This document shows, piece after piece, positions 8,299-17,505 of a DNA stretch of 64,000 nucleotides. Source of the stretch: JAAFIW01 sp031414805. GTDB taxonomy: Bacteria > Pseudomonadota > Gammaproteobacteria > Burkholderiales > Burkholderiaceae_C. The translations under genes were made by a program, and so were the position numbers. Under the pieces are notes generated by a model. The model saw only the letters and a list, made by a program, of their open reading frames with translations. It was not told the DNA's origin and did no database searches. The DNA lies in assembly GCA_031414805.1 (NCBI GenBank), contig JANOQJ010000088.1, forward strand, positions 1 through 64,000, in the 5' to 3' direction. Numbering within the stretch: position 1 is the first letter of the stretch; each line of letters starts with the position of its first letter.

Positions 8299-8982
8299 TC
8301 AAGCCAGGTGTTCAGCAAAAAACGCCAGGCTGCGCTCGCGTGCCGTCTTGGCTGCGGCTTCGTTGTAGGAGCCGCGGGCGTCGCAGTTGAAGCCGTGGTT
8401 GGCGGGGTACAGGTGTACTTGCACATCGGGCTGCGCGGCTTTGAAGGCTTCTACGCCGTCCAGCGGGATGTAGGCGTCCTGCTCGCCAAAGTGGCTGAGC
8501 ACGGGGCATTTGGGTTCACGGTCGTGCTCGGCGGTCATGCCGCCGCCGTAGTAAGTCACGGCTGCCGACAGGCCGTCCAGCTCGCAGGCGGCGCGCCAGC
8601 TGAGCAGGCCGCCCCAGCAGTAGCCCACGATGCCGACCTTGCCGCCTTCGGTTTCGTCGTCGGCGTAGTCGATGGCGGCTTGAATGTCGTCCAGCACGGT
8701 GTCGGCTTGCTCGTCGGCAGCGGCTTTCAGGGCGAAGCCGGCTTTCATGTCGTCTTCGGTGTAGCCCAGGCTTACATCAGGTTTCACGCGGGCAAAGGTG
8801 CTGGGCGCAATGGCCAGGTAGCCCGCTGCCGCGTAGCCGTCGGCCACCGATTGAATGTGCGGGTTCACGCCAAAAATCTCTTGCAGCACCACCACGGCGG
8901 CCTGCGGTTTGCCCGCGGGGCGTGCGACGTAGGCAGGGAACTCAAAACCGTCTTCAGAACTGAGGGTGACAAATTGGCCCAT
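8299..8982 (-). CDS. Dienelactone hydrolase family protein
   Basis: This alpha/beta hydrolase of 227 residues belongs to the dienelactone hydrolase family, which opens lactone rings such as carboxymethylenebutenolide in aromatic degradation, though many members have other substrates. The nucleophile is C122 in GYCWGG, with D169 (GEQDAYIP) and H196 (PANHGFNCD) completing the Cys-Asp-His triad; these positions match the classic enzyme closely. The N-terminal QEIFGVNPHI motif is also typical. It has no signal peptide, so it acts in the cytoplasm. It lies 51 bases upstream of an HCCA isomerase-like gene on the same strand, which suggests a shared role in aromatic compound breakdown. That pairing is inference. 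Confidence 0.92.
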   Translation of the reverse strand: MGQFVTLSSEDGFEFPAYVARPAGKPQAAVVVLQEIFGVNPHIQSVADGYAAAGYLAIAPSTFARVKPDVSLGYTEDDMKAGFALKAAADEQADTVLDDIQAAIDYADDETEGGKVGIVGYCWGGLLSWRAACELDGLSAAVTYYGGGMTAEHDREPKCPVLSHFGEQDAYIPLDGVEAFKAAQPDVQVHLYPANHGFNCDARGSYNEAAAKTARERSLAFFAEHLA

Positions 8983-9033
8983 GGGGAAATCTCCAGTGAA
9001 AGTTGATGAAAAATCCAGTAACCCGCAGGTTCG

Positions 9034-9651
9034 TCAAGACTCCGGCTGCAAGTCCAGCAGCTTGAGCTCCAGCAAGTCCAGCCTATCTTGCCCCCAGAAT
9101 ATTTCAGCTTCCACCACGTAGCTGGGCGCGCCAAACACGTTGGCGGCAATGGCGGCCTGGGTGTATTCGTCGTAGCGGGTTTGCACCGAGCTGTTGCGCG
9201 ACTGGGCCAGCCGGCCGGGGCGCAAGCCGCACTCGGTAATCAGCTCGGCCAGCACGGCGGTGTCGGCAATGTTGCGCTCCTGCGCCCACACGGCGGTAAG
9301 CACCGCACCGGTGAGTTTGAGCGCGGCTTCGCTGCCGTCGTACTGGTCGATGGCAATGATCAGGCGGGCCGCGTCGTCGCCTGACACCGGGAAAAACTTC
9401 GGTTTCACATTCAGTGGTAGCCCCAGGTATTTGCTCCAGCGCGCCAGCTCCACCAGCCGGTAGGCCTGGCGCTGCACCGGGCGCTGGCCCAACGGCAGGC
9501 CACCGGAAACCGGGAACACTTTGCCGCCCAGGTCTATCGGCATCACCTTGACCGCCGCACGGCGCTCCTTGGCGATGGTGGCAAAGCGGGCGTGGCCCAG
9601 ATAGGTCCACGGGCTTTGGGGGGCAAAGTAATAGTCAATGCTGATGGTCAT
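9034..9651 (-). CDS. 2-hydroxychromene-2-carboxylate isomerase-like DsbA-family protein
   Basis: The 205-residue protein starts with IDYYFAPQSPWTYLGH, the family's version of the thioredoxin-fold active region: an SPW(S/T)Y motif replaces CxxC. It ends with FGAPSYVVEAEIFWGQDRLDLLE, the conserved FGxPxFxxxGxxFxGxDRL motif. This family comprises glutathione-dependent HCCA isomerases of naphthalene degradation and kappa-class GST relatives. It is adjacent to and co-oriented with the dienelactone hydrolase, suggesting a small detoxification or aromatic operon. No other naphthalene genes are present, so the true substrate is uncertain. Confidence 0.9.
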   Translation of the reverse strand: MTISIDYYFAPQSPWTYLGHARFATIAKERRAAVKVMPIDLGGKVFPVSGGLPLGQRPVQRQAYRLVELARWSKYLGLPLNVKPKFFPVSGDDAARLIIAIDQYDGSEAALKLTGAVLTAVWAQERNIADTAVLAELITECGLRPGRLAQSRNSSVQTRYDEYTQAAIAANVFGAPSYVVEAEIFWGQDRLDLLELKLLDLQPES

Positions 9652-9707
9652 GGGGACATCTCCGTTTTATTGTGGGTGCTGTAATTGGAAAACATACAAG
9701 GAACATT

Positions 9708-10499
9708 GTGAACATATCAAAACAGCCGGTCGTGTTGATCACGGGTGCCAGCCGGGGTATCGGCGCAGCGACGGCGCGGTTGGCTGCGCTGCAGGGTTGG
9801 ACCGTCGTCGTTAACTACACCCGCAACGCCACCGCTGCCCATGATGTGGTGCAGCAGATTCAGGCCAGCTGCGGAACGGCCTTGGCGCTGCAGGCCGATG
9901 TGGCCGACGAGGCGCAGGTGCTGGCGATGTTTGCGCAGATCGATGGGCACTTCGGTCGGCTTGATGGCCTGGTCAACAACGCCGGTGTGGTGGACGCGCA
10001 GGCCCGGGTGGACGAGATGAGTGTGGACCGCCTTCGCCGCATGTTTGACGTGAACGTGCTGGGCAGCTTTGTGTGTGCCCGCGAGGCGGTGCGGCGCATG
10101 AGCACGCGGCCTGGCGTGAATCCGCACGGCCTGAATCCATACGGTTTGGGCCGGGGCGGCGCCATCGTGAACGTGTCCAGCGCCGCCTCGCGCCTGGGCT
10201 CGCCCGGCCAGTATGTGGACTACGCGGCGGCCAAGGGCGCGATTGACAGCTTCACCATCGGGCTGGCCAAAGAGGTGGCCGCCGAAGGCATCCGCGTGAA
10301 CGCCGTGCGCCCGGGCTTGATCGAGACCGAGATTCATGCGTCAGGCGGCCTGCCCGACCGCGTGGCGACGCTGGCGCACCAGGTGCCCATGCAGCGCGGC
10401 GGCACGGCAGATGAAGTGGCGCAATCCATCGTGTGGCTGCTCTCGCCTGCGGCCAGCTACGTCACCATGGCGCTGCTGGATGTGTCGGGCGGGAGATAG
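9708..10499 (+). CDS. Short-chain dehydrogenase/reductase (SDR)
   Basis: A classical SDR oxidoreductase. The cofactor motif TGASRGIG is near residues 11-18, NNAG at about 88-91, a serine in IVNVSSAASRLGSPGQYVDYAAAKGA supplies the Ser-Tyr-Lys triad (YAAAK), and VRPGLIETEIH closes the fold. The GTG at 9708 is chosen because AAGGA lies 6-8 bases upstream and because it puts the first strand (VVLITGA) at the usual distance; an in-frame GTG at 9672 is less likely. The basic/hydroxylic pattern after the second strand (NYTRN) is consistent with NADP use. It is divergent from the isomerase gene with 56 bases between. The substrate cannot be told. Confidence 0.92.
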   Translation: MNISKQPVVLITGASRGIGAATARLAALQGWTVVVNYTRNATAAHDVVQQIQASCGTALALQADVADEAQVLAMFAQIDGHFGRLDGLVNNAGVVDAQARVDEMSVDRLRRMFDVNVLGSFVCAREAVRRMSTRPGVNPHGLNPYGLGRGGAIVNVSSAASRLGSPGQYVDYAAAKGAIDSFTIGLAKEVAAEGIRVNAVRPGLIETEIHASGGLPDRVATLAHQVPMQRGGTADEVAQSIVWLLSPAASYVTMALLDVSGGR

Positions 10500-10520
10500 G
10501 GTAGCGACAACCCGATTTTT

Positions 10521-10636
10521 GAACGCAAAGTGCGCAAAGGTTTACGCAAAGAACGCAAAAAGGGAGCAACGCGTTCAAGACGTTTCGGAAATTTCCTTCT
10601 GCGCACTTTGCGTAAACCTTTGCGTCCTTTGCGTTC
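10521..10636. repeat. Long inverted repeat built of CGCAAAG units
   Basis: Arm one (10521-10559) and arm two (10598-10636) are 39-base inverted copies with about five mismatches. Each arm is made of near-tandem CGCAAAG heptads around GGTTTACGCAAAG. The intervening 38 bases are unrelated. The element could fold as a large hairpin between the SDR and marC genes and could act as a transcription terminator or an RNA-stability element. The remaining gap 10637-10742 shows no gene. Confidence 0.8.
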
Positions 10637-10742
10637 TGAACCTTTCAGCGTTGCGCAAAGCCTGTTGTTAAATAGTGGCCTGCCGCGCCGCTCTCCATGC
10701 ACACGGTGCCTTCCCGGCGAATGACTACAAAAAACTCAACTA

Positions 10743-11384
10743 ATGGACTACAAACCCCTCATCACCCTGCTGGCCATCGTGAACCCGCTGGCCATCGTGC
10801 CGTTTTTCATTCACTACACGCAGGGCTTTTCGCCCGAGCAGCGGCGGCGCACCATCTACACATCGGCCTTTACCGCGTTTGTGGTGATTGCGGTCAGCGC
10901 GCTGCTGGGTCTGGAAATTCTGGCTTTTTTTGGCATCTCGCTGGCCAGCTTTCAGGTGGGCGGCGGCATGCTGCTGCTGATGAGCTCGCTGAACATGCTG
11001 AACGCTCAGCCCGCCGAGGCCAAACCCTCCAGCCACGAGCTGGAAGACGGCGCCGCCAAAGCCGCCATGGGTGCCAGCATTGCCGTGGTGCCGCTGACCA
11101 TTCCTCTGCTCACCGGCCCGGCCACCATGTCCACCGTGGTGATCTACGCCGAGCGCGCCACCAACGCCTGGCAGCTGGCGGCGCTGGTGGGCTACGGCGC
11201 TGTGATTGCCGTGGCTACCGCGCTGTGCTTTGCGCTGGCCCAGCCGATTGCGCGGGTGCTGGGTAAAACCGGCATCAACGTGATGACGCGGCTGATGGGT
11301 TTGATTCTGGCGGCGCTCGCGGTGGAGGTGATGGCCGACGGGCTGCTCAAGCTGTTTCCGGTGCTGGGCAATCATTTGCGCTAG
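10743..11384 (+). CDS. MarC/UPF0056 family inner-membrane protein
   Basis: The 213-residue protein has about six hydrophobic helices and the family hallmarks LLAIVNPLAIVPFF near the N-terminus, a GGGMLLLMSSLNML segment, and PLTIPLLTGPATMSTVV in the middle. MarC-family proteins are inner-membrane proteins of unresolved transport function. The original link to multiple antibiotic resistance has not held up for E. coli MarC. The start ATG has no strong ribosome site. It stands alone between the CGCAAAG inverted repeat and a dispersed repeat copy. Confidence 0.92.
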   Translation: MDYKPLITLLAIVNPLAIVPFFIHYTQGFSPEQRRRTIYTSAFTAFVVIAVSALLGLEILAFFGISLASFQVGGGMLLLMSSLNMLNAQPAEAKPSSHELEDGAAKAAMGASIAVVPLTIPLLTGPATMSTVVIYAERATNAWQLAALVGYGAVIAVATALCFALAQPIARVLGKTGINVMTRLMGLILAALAVEVMADGLLKLFPVLGNHLR

Positions 11385-11406
11385 CGCCCGGATTTACTAT
11401 AAAAAT

Positions 11407-11444
11407 AATAGCTGCTTGAGCAGTATTGATAAGGGCTGATAGCC
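11407..11444 (+). repeat. Dispersed repeat copy, intergenic
   Basis: A full-length copy (AATAGCTGCTTGAGCAGTAT then TGATAAGGGCTGATAGCC) lies between marC and maeB. Both small palindromes of the family are intact: CTGCT-TG-AGCAG and GGCT-GAT-AGCC. Confidence 0.9.
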
Positions 11445-11571
11445 GATTTCATGCAAAAAAAGCATGTGGTAACTACAGGCTGGCAGGCACCGCTGCACCC
11501 TACAATTCAGCGCACTTTGACAGGCTTGCCGCTGGCTGCACACGCGCTGGGGTTCGCACAGGAGACCACCG

Positions 11572-13920
<2,349 letters not shown>

Positions 13921-14117
13921 AGCGTTGAAGAACAGCGTGCGCTAACTTTTTTGAGTTGAAGCGGATGTAAAGCCCTTGGCTTCGTGCTCAAATTTTGTGC
14001 AATGGCTTGCCTTTGTCGGGTGATTCGGGCAAACTCGCGCCTTCCGATTTTCGGGTTAACCCGGTAGCACAGTTCGGTGACAAATTTCACTGCTGCTGCC
14101 TGGAAACGATTTCACCC

Positions 14118-14516
14118 GTGTCGAAACAAACCTTTTTTGGAAACCCTGTGCATCTTGCGCGCATTGCTGTTGTCGGTCTGCTGTCACTGGTGCTGCTAAG
14201 CACTGGCGCGCAGGCACGATCGCTCGCCGAGGACTCCATCCCTCTGGCTCAATTGCCCGCACAAGGCCGCGACACTTACGCCCTGATCACCCAGGGCGGC
14301 CCGTTTCCCTACGACAAAGACGGCAGCGTGTTTGGTAACCGTGAACGCCTGTTGCCCAAGCACCCGCGCGGCCATTACCGCGAGTACACCGTCAAGACAC
14401 CCGGCGCGCGTAACCGGGGTGCCCGAAGAATCGTATGCGGTGGCCCCGCCAAGACACCCGAGGTTTGCTACTACACGGCAGACCACTACAGCAGCTTTCG
14501 AAAGATTGCGCCCTAA
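14118..14516 (+). CDS. Secreted guanyl-specific ribonuclease, barnase/RNase Sa family
   Basis: This gene encodes a small exported RNase that cleaves RNA after guanine. From the GTG at 14118 the protein has 132 residues: a basic start, a hydrophobic segment (IAVVGLLSLVLLSTGAQA) as signal peptide, then a catalytic domain. The active-site pattern fits the microbial RNase family: E89 in HYREYTVKTPG, R103/R104 in GARRIVCGG, and H123 in YTADHYSSF. Two cysteines (C107, C117) could form a disulfide. The frame is open back to 13995, but those codons do not look like a protein start. The barstar gene follows 83 bases downstream, as expected for a toxin and its intracellular inhibitor. Confidence 0.88.
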   Translation: MSKQTFFGNPVHLARIAVVGLLSLVLLSTGAQARSLAEDSIPLAQLPAQGRDTYALITQGGPFPYDKDGSVFGNRERLLPKHPRGHYREYTVKTPGARNRGARRIVCGGPAKTPEVCYYTADHYSSFRKIAP

Positions 14517-14599
14517 GCGTTTTGCTCGGTGCCCCAAAGGTGCTGAGCTTCAGACACAAGAACTATTTTTTGACTATAGAAAGTGAAGCGGAGATGGAC

Positions 14600-14995
14600 A
14601 TGCCACTTCGTAGCGTACGACCCAACATCGTGCAATCGATTCGCGCCTTCCGGGTGCAAGACTTACAGGAAGCGGCCCAATCCTTGGGCCAGCACTTCCT
14701 GTATGCCAATTTATCCAACGCGCAGGCCAAGCAGGATGTGTTGGATTTAATTGCCGATCAATTTACGTTCCCAGCGCATTTCGGCAAAAACTTCGATGCG
14801 CTGTACGACTGCATGACGGATTCAGTCCACAAATCGGGCCCTCAACCCGGCTTCATTGTGGTGCTGGAGCAGATTCCGGCGAACCTGAAGTTCGACAAAG
14901 AGGCCCGCGAGCAATTGCTGGACATCTTCCGCGACGCTGCAGATTATTGGGGGGAGCGAAAAATACCGTTTCGCTGCTTCTATTCTTTTCTGTAG
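14600..14995 (+). CDS. Barstar-family ribonuclease inhibitor
   Basis: Barstar binds the active site of the cognate ribonuclease in the cytoplasm and protects the producer before export. The fold signature is clear in HFGKNFDALYDCMTD (compare barstar YYGENLDALWDCLTG), the helix and acidic face that plug the enzyme. The protein has 131 residues from the ATG at 14600, which is preceded by GGAG at 6 bases; another in-frame ATG at 14594 has no room for a ribosome site. A 40-residue N-terminal extension precedes the usual barstar core. It ends just before a perfect hairpin. Confidence 0.9.
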   Translation: MPLRSVRPNIVQSIRAFRVQDLQEAAQSLGQHFLYANLSNAQAKQDVLDLIADQFTFPAHFGKNFDALYDCMTDSVHKSGPQPGFIVVLEQIPANLKFDKEAREQLLDIFRDAADYWGERKIPFRCFYSFL

Positions 14996-15298
14996 CCCGT
15001 TCTGCATCCACCAGCCAAGCAGAACGGGCGAACGAGGCCAGCGGCATCAGCGCGCCCACCGGCATTGCCATCGGCGGCACACACACCACCGATGACGGCG
15101 AAAAAATGCCCACCGATCTATTGATTGACGTATCGCCCCTGGCGCTGCGCATGAGCAGCCCGTTCAACGCGGGTTATTGGTTGGCAGCGGCCTGACGCTC
15201 ATGACGGGATGACGCAGCCGCTGCACAGCTTGCATGACAGATGACGGACGACCGTCACCCGTCATGGCGCGCAGCGCCGTCATTCATGCGCAGCGAGG
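14996..15298. terminator. Intergenic region with hairpins between barstar and rsmA
   Basis: GCCCGTTCTGC at about 14996-15006 and GCAGAACGGGC at about 15020-15030 form an 11-base perfect stem without a T-tract, suited to stop transcription of the barstar gene or of the opposing rsmA operon. Further on, ATGACGG and CCGTCAT around 15242-15266 form another stem amid repeated GCGCGCAGCGCCGTCAT-like units. A short open frame (14947-15195) crosses here but has no recognisable homology, and no gene is called. Confidence 0.5.
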
Positions 15299-16102
15299 TC
15301 ATGGGCGCGCCAGCGCCGTCATCTTCATGGCCAGCGCCACGTATTCATCAACAGGCACCTCTTCGGCACGACGTTGCGCATCAAAAGGCTCGTCGTGCTG
15401 ATGTTCTTCCAGCCAGCGCCCCAGCGTGTGCCGCAAAATTTTGCGGCGCTGGCTGAACGCCACCTGCACGATTTCCGAGAGCAGTTTGACATCGACGTCG
15501 GGTGGCTGCGCCAGCGGCACCATGCGCACCACCGAGCTGTCGACACGGGGCGGTGGGTTGAATGATTCGGGGGGCACATGCAAAACGTGCTCCATGGTGT
15601 AGCGCCATTGCAGCATCACACTCAGGCGGCTGTAATCCGCCGTGGCAGGCCTGGCCAGCATGCGGTCGACCACCTCTTTTTGCAGCATGAAGTGCTGGTC
15701 TTGTATGTGCTGTGCGAATGGCAAGAGATGAAACAGGATGGGCGTGGAGATGTTGTAGGGCAAGTTGCCCACCACACGCAGTGAGCCACGATTTGCTACT
15801 GAATTAATAGCTGTTTCAGCAGTATTTATAAGGGCAAAGTCCACTTTTAATACATCGGCCTCAATCACCGTCAACTGCGGGTGCTCACGCAGCCGCACCG
15901 CGAGGTCGCGGTCCAGCTCGATCACGGTGAGATGGCCCAGTCGCTCAACCAGGGGCTGCGTCAGTGCGGCCAGACCCGGGCCGATTTCGACCATGTGCTG
16001 GCCCGGCTCTGGCGCAATGGCGGAAACGATGGCCTCAATGATCCCGCCGTCGGCCAGAAAGTGCTGACCAAAGCGCTTGCGGGCAACGTGCTTCATGCTC
16101 AC
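15299..16102 (-). CDS. rsmA: 16S rRNA dimethyladenosine transferase RsmA (KsgA)
   Basis: RsmA dimethylates A1518 and A1519 of 16S rRNA during small-subunit assembly. Motifs: RKRFGQHFLAD at 9-18, AdoMet motif VEIGPGLAALT at 38-48, and NLPYNIS at 113-119. Residues about 90-106 (ALINTAETAINSVANRG) are extra relative to the family and come from a dispersed repeat copy (15806-15835), placed just before the strand that leads to NLPYN. The GTG start at 16102 overlaps the surA stop (GTGA); an ATG two codons later is an alternative. The surA-rsmA order on one strand with lptD upstream is the classic lptD-surA-ksgA cluster. Confidence 0.96.
   Translation of the reverse strand: MSMKHVARKRFGQHFLADGGIIEAIVSAIAPEPGQHMVEIGPGLAALTQPLVERLGHLTVIELDRDLAVRLREHPQLTVIEADVLKVDFALINTAETAINSVANRGSLRVVGNLPYNISTPILFHLLPFAQHIQDQHFMLQKEVVDRMLARPATADYSRLSVMLQWRYTMEHVLHVPPESFNPPPRVDSSVVRMVPLAQPPDVDVKLLSEIVQVAFSQRRKILRHTLGRWLEEHQHDEPFDAQRRAEEVPVDEYVALAMKMTALARP
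15806..15835 (+). repeat. Dispersed repeat copy inside rsmA
   Basis: The sequence AATAGCTGTTTCAGCAGTAT continues to TTATAAGGGC and lies wholly within the rsmA coding strand's complement. It keeps the rsmA frame open and encodes LINTAETAI. The 3' part (GGCTGATAGCC) is missing. Confidence 0.85.
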
Positions 16103-17478
16103 TCAGGTTGCGCGCGCAACTCCACAAACGCCCGGCCACGCACCTCTTGCGCCCAGGTCAGGTACGCCTCTTCCAGCTTTTTCTCTTTGACCATGCCGCG
16201 CGCCAGCTCGCGTTGCTCGCGCTGGCCCAGGGTGGTCTGGCGGCGCTCTTGCACCTCGATCAGGTGCACGCCGAAGCGTGAAACCAGCGGCTCGGCCATT
16301 TGCCCGGGGTTCAGGTTGTTCATCACGTCTTCAAACTCCGGCACAAACTGCCCGGGGTTGGCCCAGCCCAAGTCGCCGCCACTGGCGGCACTGCCGTCTT
16401 GCGAATGCTCGCGTGCGAGCGCCGCAAAGTCGGCTTGGCCAGCCTGGATGCGACGTTTGTAGTCTGCCAACCGGGACACCGCGGCGGACTGCGACAGCTG
16501 GGCACCGGTGCGCAACAGGATGTGCCGCGCACGGGTTTGCGTGACGCTCATGCCCGGCATGCCGGCCTGGCGCTTTTCAAGCACTTTAAGGATGTGAAAA
16601 CCGGCACCCGTTCGCACCAGCGGGCTGACGCCGCCTTCGCGCAGATCAGCCGTGGCCTGCACAAAAGCCGGGGGGTAGCGCTCGGCACTGCGCAGGCCAA
16701 ACTGACCTCCGCTGGCGGCATTCGTACCCTCGGACGTTTCGCGCGCCAGCTTGGCGAAGTCTTCACCGGCCAATGCACGCGCCAGCACCTGCTGGGCGCG
16801 CGCCTGGATGGCGGCGACCTGGGCTGACGTGGCGTTTTCGGGCACCACCAGCAGCACATGCGCCAGGTTGATTTCCATGTTTTGCAAGTCGGTGCTGCCC
16901 TCCTGCTCGCGCAGGAATTGGTCCACCTCGACGTCGCTGACGCGGATGCGGGCATCGACCTCTCGCTCGCGCAAGCGCGTCAGCAAAATCTGGTTGCGCA
17001 ACTCGTCGCGAAACTGGCCCACGCTCACACCGTCGGCCAGCAGTTGACGGCGCATTTGCGGCACCTCCAGCTGGTTTTGCCGCGCCACGGTGCGTTCGGC
17101 CTCGTCTACGGTGTTGTCGTCGGCCCGCACACCCGAGTCGCGCGCCAACTGCAGCTGGGCGCGCTCACCAATGAGCCGCTCCAGCACCTGCGCGGTCAAC
17201 TCCGCGCGCGGCGGCAGGGGGGAGCCTTGTGCGGTCAGCTGCTGCTCGACCCGCACCAAACGGGCTCGCACCTCGTTATTGGTAATCGGCTCGGAATTGA
17301 CCACGGCCACGATGAAGTCCGCCGAGCGCGGCGTGGTGTCCACGGCGCGCTGGATCGTGACGGCGGGGGCACGGCTGCCACCCAGTTGGGGGGTGGAGCG
17401 CAACTGGGCCTGCGCGGGCCACGGCGCAAGCGCCGCATAAACCAAAGACACAGCAACGACGAAATTAAGCTTTTGCAT
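16099..17478 (-). CDS. surA: Periplasmic peptidyl-prolyl isomerase and chaperone SurA
   Basis: SurA escorts outer-membrane proteins across the periplasm to the BAM complex. The protein has 459 residues: a signal peptide (VAVSLVYAALAPWPAQAQ), the N-terminal chaperone domain (about 50-190, with VAVVNSEPITNNEVRARL), and two parvulin domains (about 205-310 and 320-425), each with the GG(Q/D)xGW/F pattern (ASGGQFGLRSAERYPP and ASGGDLGWANPGQFVPEF). It starts 27 bases after lptD and overlaps rsmA by 4 bases, so the three are probably co-transcribed. LptD itself is a SurA client. Confidence 0.96.
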   Translation of the reverse strand: MQKLNFVVAVSLVYAALAPWPAQAQLRSTPQLGGSRAPAVTIQRAVDTTPRSADFIVAVVNSEPITNNEVRARLVRVEQQLTAQGSPLPPRAELTAQVLERLIGERAQLQLARDSGVRADDNTVDEAERTVARQNQLEVPQMRRQLLADGVSVGQFRDELRNQILLTRLREREVDARIRVSDVEVDQFLREQEGSTDLQNMEINLAHVLLVVPENATSAQVAAIQARAQQVLARALAGEDFAKLARETSEGTNAASGGQFGLRSAERYPPAFVQATADLREGGVSPLVRTGAGFHILKVLEKRQAGMPGMSVTQTRARHILLRTGAQLSQSAAVSRLADYKRRIQAGQADFAALAREHSQDGSAASGGDLGWANPGQFVPEFEDVMNNLNPGQMAEPLVSRFGVHLIEVQERRQTTLGQREQRELARGMVKEKKLEEAYLTWAQEVRGRAFVELRAQPE

Positions 17479-17505
17479 GGGGCGTGCCTGTATCAGAAAA
17501 AGTGA

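Noticed and set aside
13921..14117. A start of the ribonuclease gene at 13995
   Set aside because: The first 41 codons lack a signal-peptide shape, while the GTG at 14118 directly precedes a clear one.
14947..15195. Possible 82-residue gene after barstar
   Set aside because: The frame begins inside the barstar gene, crosses a perfect hairpin and shows no known motif or ribosome site.
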